Shown piece by piece: positions 23,468 through 28,877 of a DNA stretch of 28,877 nucleotides; position 1 is the stretch's first letter; each line of letters opens with the position of its first letter. The position numbers and the translations under genes were made by a program. The DNA is taken from IMG/VR virus record IMGVR_UViG_3300031566_014030, positions 1 through 28,877 of that record, one strand, 5' to 3'. This DNA comes from a virus. The notes beneath the pieces are model-generated. The model worked only from the letters and a program-made list of their open reading frames with translations. It was not told the DNA's origin and ran no database searches.

Positions 23468-23471
23468 CCCC

Positions 23472-23690
23472 TCATTCTCTCCCTATAATTTTTTTGAGAT
23501 CTATTAAAGTCAATTCATAACCTTTATGTTTTGCTATTTCGCCATGATCTCCCACAAACCAAAGTTTATTGCCATCTAATTTATCAAGCATTTCTTCATG
23601 AACTTCTTCAAGACTATCTTCGTCTACTTCGACAATAATTTCGTCCCCATAAACTGTAATTAATTTAAATTCTTCTTTTTTACTTGTCAT
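23472..23690 (-). CDS. Hypothetical protein, 72 residues
   Basis: Start overlaps the preceding gene by 4 nt (ATGA). Two strand pairs (FKLITVYGDEIIVEVD, then NKLWFVGDHGEI) and an acidic helix between them (EDSLEEVHEEMLDKLDG), acidic overall. No family recognised. Lies between two small genes and the endonuclease, all co-directional. Confidence 0.68.
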   Translation of the reverse strand: MTSKKEEFKLITVYGDEIIVEVDEDSLEEVHEEMLDKLDGNKLWFVGDHGEIAKHKGYELTLIDLKKIIGRE

Positions 23691-23920
23691 CTTCTTAAAC
23701 CTCCTGATTTTTTATTATTGTGCTTACAATTCAATTTTTCTTTTCTTCTCCACTCCATTAATTTCTTTGTCCGGGCCTTTTTAATCTCTGCCCTTCTGAC
23801 TTGATTAATCTCATCATCAATCAATTCAAAGATTTGATTAATAAAACTCTCTCCTGAATGCTCTGCCCTATCAATGAGCCTTGACCTTTTTTTGATATAA
23901 TGATTGATCGCTCTTTGCAT
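23687..23920 (-). CDS. Hypothetical basic protein, 77 residues
   Basis: AAAGGAGG lies 6 nt before ATG. Helical throughout: QRAINHYIKKRSRLIDRAEH, then INQIFELIDDEINQVRRAEI, and a very basic end (KKARTKKLMEWRRKEKLNC, final KSGGLRR). It could bind nucleic acid. It directly follows the methyltransferase gene. No family recognised. Confidence 0.68.
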   Translation of the reverse strand: MQRAINHYIKKRSRLIDRAEHSGESFINQIFELIDDEINQVRRAEIKKARTKKLMEWRRKEKLNCKHNNKKSGGLRR

Positions 23921-23931
23921 TTTTACCTCCT

Positions 23932-25569
23932 TTAAAAAATATTTTGCTGGACTTTAGATATTCTTTTATATGACATGTCAATATATTCTTGTTTTATCTC
24001 AATACCAATAAACCTTTTTCTTTGCTTTAAAGCCACCAACGCGGTGGTCCCTGCTCCCACAAAGGGATCTAAAACTATACCGCTTTCCCAACCTGCATTG
24101 CAGCCACAATCGGAATAACCTTTAAATTTATATTCTGCTGTGCAACTTGCTTTTTTATCTGGGGTCTCACTCATTCCTCTTTCTGCGTCATGTTTATGTG
24201 GATGCCAGCTTTTGCCAAGTAATTTTTTATATTCCTCTGTTGGTTCTAATATCTTCACCCTTGCCTTTCCACATTTCTTACAGATAAATTCAGGGCATCC
24301 TGCTTTTATGGGTATCTCAATTAACCCCTCCGGATATACTGCAAAATGTGCTTCCGGGAATGGCTGGGTCGGTATGATCCAGACACAACGTTTATTACGA
24401 CCTTGCTTCCCATAATTAATATCTTTACCGTGGTATTGTGGGTGTTGTGTCCCTTTATCCGGTTGCTTTGTTTTATAACCCCTTTTTTTATTTAATCTCG
24501 GTTGACTTAGATTATGTGGGGTCTGTCCGTTGGCTCCAAACGTCCACTTATTGACGTTTACTCCCCTCTCCATTCGGGGTAATGTGTCAGGTGCATATTC
24601 TTCAAACTGCTGCTCAAACCAATAATCGTGCCCGGTCCAAAATGAATATTTTACTTTCCTTAATCCCTTACATCTCGGACATATCTTATTTTTTATATTT
24701 TCTTTTTCTTTATCACTTGCCTTAAATTGTGGACAATCTTTTTCCTTTCTCATAATGTCCCGGGTCCTAATATTAAAATAATTTTTATCAGAGCAGGCAG
24801 GACATTCTCTCCATTCCCAATCTTTACCTTCTATCCCCTTAATTCCCAATGGCTGTTTATCTACACATTCTAAAGTTTTTTCATTAGTCCAAAATAGAGT
24901 TTTATTGTTTTTAACAAAGAAAAATAGATATTCAAAATCTATGGTAAACCGATCGTCTGCACTTGCGGGCATGCAATTCGGTTTCCACCAGATAATTGTA
25001 TTCCTCTTAATCCAGCCCCGGTTAGTCATTTCTATTGAAAAGCGATAAGGAATATCCAGTAAACATTTAGCATATTGTTTCGGCTTTAACTGTTGAGGTA
25101 CTTTTGCCCTGGTTTTACTATCTGGCCAACCTGCATTTTTACCCTGAGATCCACCATAACTATCTCCAATATTCACCCAGCAAGTCCCATCTTTTCTTAA
25201 TACTCTTTTGACCTCGTCAAAGATATCGCATAGGTGCTTTATATATAATTCAAAGGTTGGTTCGAGGCCCAGGCTGCCCTTCCAGGCTCCGCATTTAAGA
25301 CAAAAGCAATTACCTATATCATCAGAAGCCCCCTTATCTTTAAACCAACCTTCCTTGCCGGGATTAGTTTCACCTGATTTATGTTTTAAAGTAATGGTTC
25401 TATCTCCCCAAATATGTTTACAATTTTTATCCTCATCCCATATAACCGGTTCAATCCCATAATCCCTGAGTCCCCAGTATGGTGGGGAGCATACGCAGCA
25501 ATTAACCAATTCTGCCGGTAATTTCGGTAAGACATTTAAAGCGTGTCCTTGAATTATGGTATTAATCAT
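23932..25569 (-). CDS. DNA methyltransferase (N4-cytosine or N6-adenine) with zinc-finger inserts
   Basis: 545 residues. Catalytic motif IV SPPYWG at 28-33 comes first and the cofactor motif DPFVGAGTT (501-509) last, the order of the beta class. SPPY is usual for N4-cytosine enzymes but occurs in adenine enzymes too. Between them GLEPTFELYIKHL, RKDGTCWVNIGDSY and RFSIEMTNRGWIKRN are family segments. Three Cys clusters are seen: CFCLKCG (88-94), CPAC...C...CPRC (256-300) and CPEFICKKCG (425-434). Such long forms occur in phages. No restriction enzyme is seen, so protection against host restriction is likely (inference). It lies in the early accessory cluster. Confidence 0.9.
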   Translation of the reverse strand: MINTIIQGHALNVLPKLPAELVNCCVCSPPYWGLRDYGIEPVIWDEDKNCKHIWGDRTITLKHKSGETNPGKEGWFKDKGASDDIGNCFCLKCGAWKGSLGLEPTFELYIKHLCDIFDEVKRVLRKDGTCWVNIGDSYGGSQGKNAGWPDSKTRAKVPQQLKPKQYAKCLLDIPYRFSIEMTNRGWIKRNTIIWWKPNCMPASADDRFTIDFEYLFFFVKNNKTLFWTNEKTLECVDKQPLGIKGIEGKDWEWRECPACSDKNYFNIRTRDIMRKEKDCPQFKASDKEKENIKNKICPRCKGLRKVKYSFWTGHDYWFEQQFEEYAPDTLPRMERGVNVNKWTFGANGQTPHNLSQPRLNKKRGYKTKQPDKGTQHPQYHGKDINYGKQGRNKRCVWIIPTQPFPEAHFAVYPEGLIEIPIKAGCPEFICKKCGKARVKILEPTEEYKKLLGKSWHPHKHDAERGMSETPDKKASCTAEYKFKGYSDCGCNAGWESGIVLDPFVGAGTTALVALKQRKRFIGIEIKQEYIDMSYKRISKVQQNIF

Positions 25570-25572
25570 TAA

Positions 25573-25737
25573 TTAGTTTCCTTTTTGGATCTTTTTATCA
25601 TTTCTTTTTCTTAGATATTTCAATAGCTCTAAAAGTTTAATATCATTCTCTTTGGTAAATTCTCTTAATTCTTCTGCAGTTCTATGAAACTGATTAAGTT
25701 TCCTAGATTTTTCTCTTTTAGCTGAGGATGATATCAT
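25573..25737 (-). CDS. Small helical hypothetical protein before the methyltransferase
   Basis: 54 residues, ATG with GGAGG 9 nt upstream; it overlaps the preceding Cys-rich gene by 20 nt and ends 3 nt before the methyltransferase ATG. Very charged helix (SSAKREKSRKLNQFHRTAEE, then LREFTKENDIKLLELLKYL). No family recognised. Good ribosome site and tight spacing support it. Confidence 0.68.
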   Translation of the reverse strand: MISSSAKREKSRKLNQFHRTAEELREFTKENDIKLLELLKYLRKRNDKKIQKGN

Positions 25738-25933
25738 TTTTATAATCCTCCAGGGGGCACCAATCGGGAAGTTTGTGCCTTAAAAGCATCTCATGATTGA
25801 GTATCCTAAAATTACCGTTTTTTCTTCTTGCTAATGGATTAAAACATTTGTATCTATATATGTCATACTTAGCATGAATACAATTAAAATATTCACATCT
25901 ATTACTACAATAATTTATTTTTAATATTTTCAT
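25718..25933 (-). CDS. Small Cys-rich phage protein
   Basis: 71 residues. Cys at 9, 13, 18, 30 and 59, ending PDWCPLEDY, a signature of short phage proteins with a CxxxC...PDWCPL pattern. Probably a metal-bound fold of unknown role. ATG overlaps the stop of the zinc-ribbon gene upstream (ATGA). Confidence 0.78.
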   Translation of the reverse strand: MKILKINYCSNRCEYFNCIHAKYDIYRYKCFNPLARRKNGNFRILNHEMLLRHKLPDWCPLEDYKNDIILS

Positions 25934-26100
25934 TTTTTACCTCCAAACATTTTTCTCTTTAATTTTTCCAACAATGTCAGCGCACATATTTTGTGGTAAA
26001 TTCTATGATCATAAAAAATAATATCATCTATACTAAGGATCTTCTTACCACACCTGAAACACACCCAGGCAATCCCTTCTTGCAGTCTGTATTTCTTCAT
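25930..26100 (-). CDS. Small zinc-ribbon protein
   Basis: 56 residues: CFRCGKKILSIDDIIFYD with Cys14-x2-Cys17, then HRIYHKIC with His36 and Cys39 as the second pair of ligands. A LIM/ribbon-like fold is likely. It sits between the Topo VI A-like gene (5 nt gap) and the Cys-rich gene (ATGA overlap), so the three are probably translated together. Below 60 residues. Function unknown. Confidence 0.72.
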   Translation of the reverse strand: MKKYRLQEGIAWVCFRCGKKILSIDDIIFYDHRIYHKICALTLLEKLKRKMFGGKK

Positions 26101-26105
26101 ATTGA

Positions 26106-26939
26106 TTAAATCCCTTTTTCTATAAATTTATTTAATCTAATCTTCTCGTCCTTCTCTTTTCTTAGCATTTGCACTAAATGACCCTGATCAATATTTTGTA
26201 ATATACAATCTTCAATAATCTTCCTGAGTACATCTGGCGGTAGTGAATCAAGTTCTACCACCATATCAGAGCCATAGATACTAACGAATTTATTATAATT
26301 AGGATCGCTCTGTTTGGCCGGGTCCGAAGGTAATTGATATTTTTCTATCTGTTTTTGGGTTAAAGCGATCCTCTCAAAATTGATAAATACACCAAAATCC
26401 ATAATCCTTTTTTTTATAGAATCATAAATAGATAGTCCTGAGGGGTCAAAATCACCGCAATAATATAAATGGCATTTTTTATCGATTTTAGCTTTATACC
26501 TTCCGGCAGTCCTATATACTTCCGTCCGGGATAACTGCCCTCTGGCTACCATTAGGGCAACGTCATATTGATAGGTAATCTCAGTCAAGACACTTCGCAG
26601 GGCATCCTTTTCAGTCCAAATTTCTAAATAACTATCCTGGTTTTGCCACTTATCTTTACGGTATGATATTTTAACTGACTGCATAAATTCATTAAGCTTG
26701 AGCCAGGAGCTTAGCTTATCTACTGCTCTTAACCGATCAGCAAACCCTTCCTCTGGCAATATTCCCTCATCCCTGCCCGCGACACAAAGCCGGGATAGCT
26801 TTTTATAATATCTTTGCTCGTTAGGAATAATTTGCCTGGCCACTAATTGATAATAAATCTGCCTAAGCGTCAGAGCAAAATCATAACTATCTATTATTTC
26901 TTGTACTTGTGTTAAAAGTTCTAAAGATTGCCTTTGCAC
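26106..26939 (-). CDS. Orphan Topo VI A/Spo11-like protein (Mini-A type)
   Basis: 277 residues, GTG start with AAGGGG 10 nt upstream. Residues 8-60 form a winged-helix 5Y-CAP-like unit: LTLRQIYYQLVARQ with Tyr29/Tyr30, the place of the catalytic tyrosine in Topo VI A (R-x-x-Y-Y). Residues 103-190 are a Toprim domain: LEIWTEKDAL with Glu106, and YYCGDFDPSGLS with Asp163 and Asp165, the E...DxD metal site. Such standalone A subunits without a B subunit were described in mobile elements as Mini-A. No ATPase partner is seen here. It may cut and rejoin DNA in phage replication. A simpler Toprim nuclease is the alternative. Confidence 0.85.
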   Translation of the reverse strand: MQRQSLELLTQVQEIIDSYDFALTLRQIYYQLVARQIIPNEQRYYKKLSRLCVAGRDEGILPEEGFADRLRAVDKLSSWLKLNEFMQSVKISYRKDKWQNQDSYLEIWTEKDALRSVLTEITYQYDVALMVARGQLSRTEVYRTAGRYKAKIDKKCHLYYCGDFDPSGLSIYDSIKKRIMDFGVFINFERIALTQKQIEKYQLPSDPAKQSDPNYNKFVSIYGSDMVVELDSLPPDVLRKIIEDCILQNIDQGHLVQMLRKEKDEKIRLNKFIEKGI

Positions 26940-26940
26940 C

Positions 26941-27147
26941 TTATCGCAACCCCTTTATATAAGATTGGATGTCATTAAGACATTCTGTATTAAATATGGT
27001 TCCGGTTTCCGGGAAAAAGGCGTATTGTCTCCAACTACTCCACCACTTAATAATCCCAAGTCTAATGGGATGCGTTTTAGAATTTACCTCAATAACTTGT
27101 GTTTTAGGCTTTTGTTCTAATAATCGAAATTCAAGATATTTGCTCAT
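26941..27147 (-). CDS. Small hypothetical phage protein
   Basis: 68 residues; ends 2 nt before the Topo VI A-like start codon. Sequence pattern SKYLEFRLLEQKPKTQVIEV, then LGIIKWWSSWRQYAFFPETG and FNTECLNDIQSYI: beta-rich with a conserved-looking WWSSWRQYAFFPE core, known from small phage proteins of unknown role. Ribosome site AAGGAGATAAAAG before ATG overlaps the stop of the next small gene. Confidence 0.75.
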   Translation of the reverse strand: MSKYLEFRLLEQKPKTQVIEVNSKTHPIRLGIIKWWSSWRQYAFFPETGTIFNTECLNDIQSYIKGLR

Positions 27148-27150
27148 CTT

Positions 27151-27249
27151 TTATCTCCTTATTTTCCTTCTTAAGTAAAGAAATAACCCAATAACAGAAA
27201 TTAATATCGCTGCCATTTCTATTAAAAAATATATGTTTTTAATAAACAT
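27151..27249 (-). CDS. 32-residue single-TM protein
   Basis: ATG with AGAGGT 9 nt upstream; stop 3 nt before the next ATG. MFIKNIYFLIEMAAILISVI then GLFLYLRRKIRR: one transmembrane helix with a positive end. Too short for a length cut-off of 60. Possible toxin, holin-like or inhibitor peptide; nothing more can be said. Confidence 0.5.
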   Translation of the reverse strand: MFIKNIYFLIEMAAILISVIGLFLYLRRKIRR

Positions 27250-27365
27250 AATAATTTACCTCTTTAATTTATTGCCTACCCCGGCAGTTGGTCTGCAAAG
27301 ATACTGAGTTAAATATATTCTTTAGGCTACCACGCCACAGGACAGGCAAATTAACTTAATTATTC

Positions 27366-27935
27366 TTAGTCATATACTTTTTTATCTCCCGATGTTTCAA
27401 CTACGTTATAGTTCCAATCCCAAACTGTATAACCAGATACAGTATGAGTAGACCTACTATCCCAATCATTTACGCAAGCCCTAAAATTGGGTAAGGTATA
27501 ACTAGAGGGATAATAATAGCAGCCAGTTTGGTGATAACTCGTATAACAATAACCACTACCCGACTTATAGATACATATTCTATGAGCTAACCCATCGGTA
27601 TATAAGATATGAGTTTGATAAGTAGTATAACCATGCTGGTGTAAACAATAGGAACATAAAGCAGCCCCTTCACTACAGTCTCCAGATTTAGTTTTCCAGA
27701 ATTCATAAGGGCTTTTAACTGTATCGTAATTAACTACAAAGGTACAATTACCTCTTATCCAAGAGGTTATTTTAGCAGGGCTATCCATACTATTTACAAA
27801 GCTCGTAAATGCAGGATCGCTAGGTGGACTCCAGGAGCTAAGATCATAGTAACCTCCAGTACTACTACAACCGGCCATTAATAATAAAAGCCCTAAGATC
27901 ATGACTAAGGCAAAGTTTCTTAGTAATTTCTTCAT
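27366..27935 (-). CDS. Lipoprotein with transglutaminase-like domain
   Basis: The frame opens at 27989, but GGGGGTGA lies before the ATG at 27935, giving a clean signal peptide: KKLLRNFALVMILGLLLL, lipobox MAGC with Cys23. 189 residues. Downstream, KSGDCSEGAALCSYCL with Cys87 followed by DGLAHRICIY with His118 matches the Cys-His part of transglutaminase/cysteine protease-like domains; a third residue (Asp) would be expected near 135-160. The rest is Cys- and Tyr-rich (ten Cys or more), unusual. A cell-surface role in the lysogen (superinfection exclusion or attachment change) is possible. Confidence 0.75.
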   Translation of the reverse strand: MKKLLRNFALVMILGLLLLMAGCSSTGGYYDLSSWSPPSDPAFTSFVNSMDSPAKITSWIRGNCTFVVNYDTVKSPYEFWKTKSGDCSEGAALCSYCLHQHGYTTYQTHILYTDGLAHRICIYKSGSGYCYTSYHQTGCYYYPSSYTLPNFRACVNDWDSRSTHTVSGYTVWDWNYNVVETSGDKKVYD

Positions 27936-27970
27936 TTCTTTTTTCACCCCCTTTCGGTCTTTATTTAGAT

Positions 27971-27994
27971 GGGGCTTGTCAGACCTCAAGCCCC
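27971..27994. promoter_or_regulatory. GC-rich hairpin between the two lipoprotein genes
   Basis: GGGGCTTG (27971-27978) and CAAGCCCC (27987-27994), 8 bp perfect, eight-base loop. On the minus strand no U-tract follows; the ribosome site of the next gene begins about 20 nt later. On the plus strand ATATTTTT follows after one base. An mRNA-stabilising or processing hairpin, or a terminator read from the plus strand. Confidence 0.4.
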
Positions 27995-28018
27995 CATATT
28001 TTTAATTGTTTATTTTGC

Positions 28019-28417
28019 TTATTCAACAAAAACGCCTACGATATCTGTTTCGATTACCCTGCCAGTCCAAAAATTATGCTGAGTATAGGTAACTAAAATG
28101 GTTGTCTCGCCAGATCCAACAGCCCTAATCCAAACTTCATCTCCTACAATATCTACGATAGCGACTTCAGGATCATTCGATGAGTATTCACAATCGGTAA
28201 GTTTTATATCCTCACTAGTCCCATCATTATAATTAGCGGTAACAGATTCTATTTTGCCTGCATTTTCAGGAATTAAACTCGTAGGTTTCGGCATTTCTAA
28301 ATATAGTCCCTCCGGATCAACAGTGATTGATATAAGCTTCGATTCAGGCAATACCCAGCAACCGGCAAGTAAACCAGCAATCAATATAACCGCCACCAAC
28401 ACAGTTAGCTTTTTCAT
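28019..28417 (-). CDS. Lipoprotein with Ig-like (BIG2-type) domain
   Basis: 132 residues, ATG with AGGAGGTGA. Signal peptide KKLTVLVAVILIAGLLAGC with lipid Cys20. Residues 30-132 form an Ig-like group 2 pattern: LISITVDPEGLYLEM, ESVTANYNDGTSEDI, SSNDPEVAIVD and VGSGETTILVTYTQ, the last being the typical BIG2 end. Complete domain, short linker. BIG2 domains bind surface partners; in a phage genome a lipoprotein of this kind is probably a lysogenic-conversion or receptor-blocking factor. Stop is followed by a strong hairpin before the next lipoprotein gene. Confidence 0.85.
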   Translation of the reverse strand: MKKLTVLVAVILIAGLLAGCWVLPESKLISITVDPEGLYLEMPKPTSLIPENAGKIESVTANYNDGTSEDIKLTDCEYSSNDPEVAIVDIVGDEVWIRAVGSGETTILVTYTQHNFWTGRVIETDIVGVFVE

Positions 28418-28444
28418 TTTTCTTTTTCACCTCCTCTCTTGTGG

Positions 28445-28520
28445 GGCCTGGCCCGGTTAAAGGGTCGATAAATTACAATGGTCCTTAGTTTACTGTAATT
28501 TACAATAACCGAGCCAGGCC
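28445..28520. promoter_or_regulatory. Long structured element upstream of the Ig-like lipoprotein gene
   Basis: GGCCTGGC/GCCAGGCC (28445-28452 and 28513-28520), then CGGTTA/TAACCG (28454-28459 and 28506-28511), and inside TAAATTACA/TGTAATTTA (28469-28477 and 28494-28502). Nested, near-perfect pairing over 76 bases. Minus-strand RNA ends the stem 8 nt before GAGAGGAGG of the lipoprotein gene, without a U-tract, so a 5' leader structure is likely; on the plus strand TAATTTTTAC follows. Confidence 0.5.
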
Positions 28521-28563
28521 TAATTTTTACTTTGTATAAGGTATTTTATAGATTGATACTTTA

Positions 28564-28644
28564 TTAAAACGGTATATCCTCATCGGCAATTTCCTGACCT
28601 TCTTCGATTTTTGCCACTTCTATTATTTTTCCACCGCCCTTAAT
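28564..28644 (-). CDS. Possible peptide ending in an SSB-type acidic tip
   Basis: An open frame after AGGAGG, about 26 residues, ending EEGQEIADEDIPF. The end DEDIPF resembles the acidic C-terminal tip of single-stranded DNA-binding proteins, which docks replication and repair proteins. No ATG is present; choices are ATT (28644) next to the ribosome site or GTG (28617), which leaves only 17 residues. It may be the rest of a longer gene or a real micropeptide. Weak as a gene, clear as a motif. Confidence 0.3.
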   Translation of the reverse strand: MKGGGKIIEVAKIEEGQEIADEDIPF

Positions 28645-28670
28645 ACCTCCTAATATTTTATTTTTTAAAA

Positions 28671-28877
28671 TTAACCAAATGTATCATCCTGGCACTTTTG
28701 ACAAAGCCCCGAAATCCCATATTCTTTAATGGATAATTGGTCTTTAAAATCTTCCATTTTTATTTCTTTGCCACAAGTAACACAGACTCCCTTTTCTTTA
28801 GCTTCTGTCGGTGATCTTCCAAAGGCTTTTTTGGCAAAGTCATCGAGAAAATTTTGTATTCCTTTATCCCTTTCCAT
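28671..28877 (-). CDS. Small zinc-ribbon phage protein at the right edge
   Basis: 68 residues with the ATG at the very last bases of the window, so the start could be further out, but the sequence QNFLDDFAKKAFGRSPTEA looks like a natural N-terminus. Two Cys pairs: VCVTCGK (Cys32, Cys35) and LCQKCQD (Cys59, Cys62), a four-Cys zinc ribbon. Small proteins of this type (KEYGISGLCQKCQD) are frequent in phages. Role unknown. Confidence 0.82.
   Translation of the reverse strand: MERDKGIQNFLDDFAKKAFGRSPTEAKEKGVCVTCGKEIKMEDFKDQLSIKEYGISGLCQKCQDDTFG

Overview
The window holds most of one AT-rich tailed-phage genome (phage or prophage) in a low-GC bacterium. Every convincing gene lies on the minus strand, so transcription runs from the right edge (28.9 kb) to the left edge (1). 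Genes are packed with frequent 1-35 nt overlaps (TAATG, ATGA) and purine-rich Shine-Dalgarno sites. A single tail tube protein, a 668-residue tape measure and no sheath gene point to a siphovirus. Head and neck genes are of Mu type (DUF935 portal fused to a MuF domain, Mu I-like protease/scaffold, Gp36/DUF1320, gpG-like protein). The host cannot be fixed from sequence; lipoprotein genes and codon use fit Bacillota or a low-GC candidate phylum, and this is inference only.

Right part (28.9-22 kb), early/accessory genes: a zinc-ribbon protein, two lipoproteins (Ig-like and transglutaminase-like), several small Cys-rich or single-TM proteins, an orphan Topo VI A/Spo11-like protein (Mini-A type), a DNA methyltransferase with zinc-finger inserts, an HNH homing endonuclease that carries a copy of the start of its neighbour, and that neighbour, a DUF5131/Gp37-Gp68-like protein.

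Middle (22-15.6 kb), replication and control: small proteins, a lambda O-type initiator whose gene contains four 22-bp-spaced iterons plus a perfect palindrome (putative origin), a DnaB-type helicase, a small HTH protein, a T7 endonuclease I/DUF1064-like nuclease, a Com-like zinc finger without a standard start codon, a terminator, then about 0.8 kb of non-coding repeats with promoter-like elements, and a minimal tyrosine recombinase.

Left part (15.6-0 kb), morphogenesis: large terminase, a promoter/terminator leader, portal-MuF, ChaB-protease-scaffold fusion with a nested scaffold start, decoration protein, major capsid protein, Gp36, gpG-like protein, tail terminator, tail tube with an inserted beta-sandwich, tail chaperones G and G-T joined by a predicted -1 frameshift on A AAA AAA, tape measure, and a tail hub protein with a seven-bladed beta-propeller inserted. 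A lipoprotein with its own promoter (a moron) follows at the left edge. No small terminase, lysis genes or repressor were recognised inside the window.

The points most worth a second look are the propeller inside the hub, the iteron origin, the orphan Topo VI A-like protein, the homing endonuclease at the duplicated gene start, the frameshift, and the repeat-rich non-coding region at 16.8-17.4 kb.
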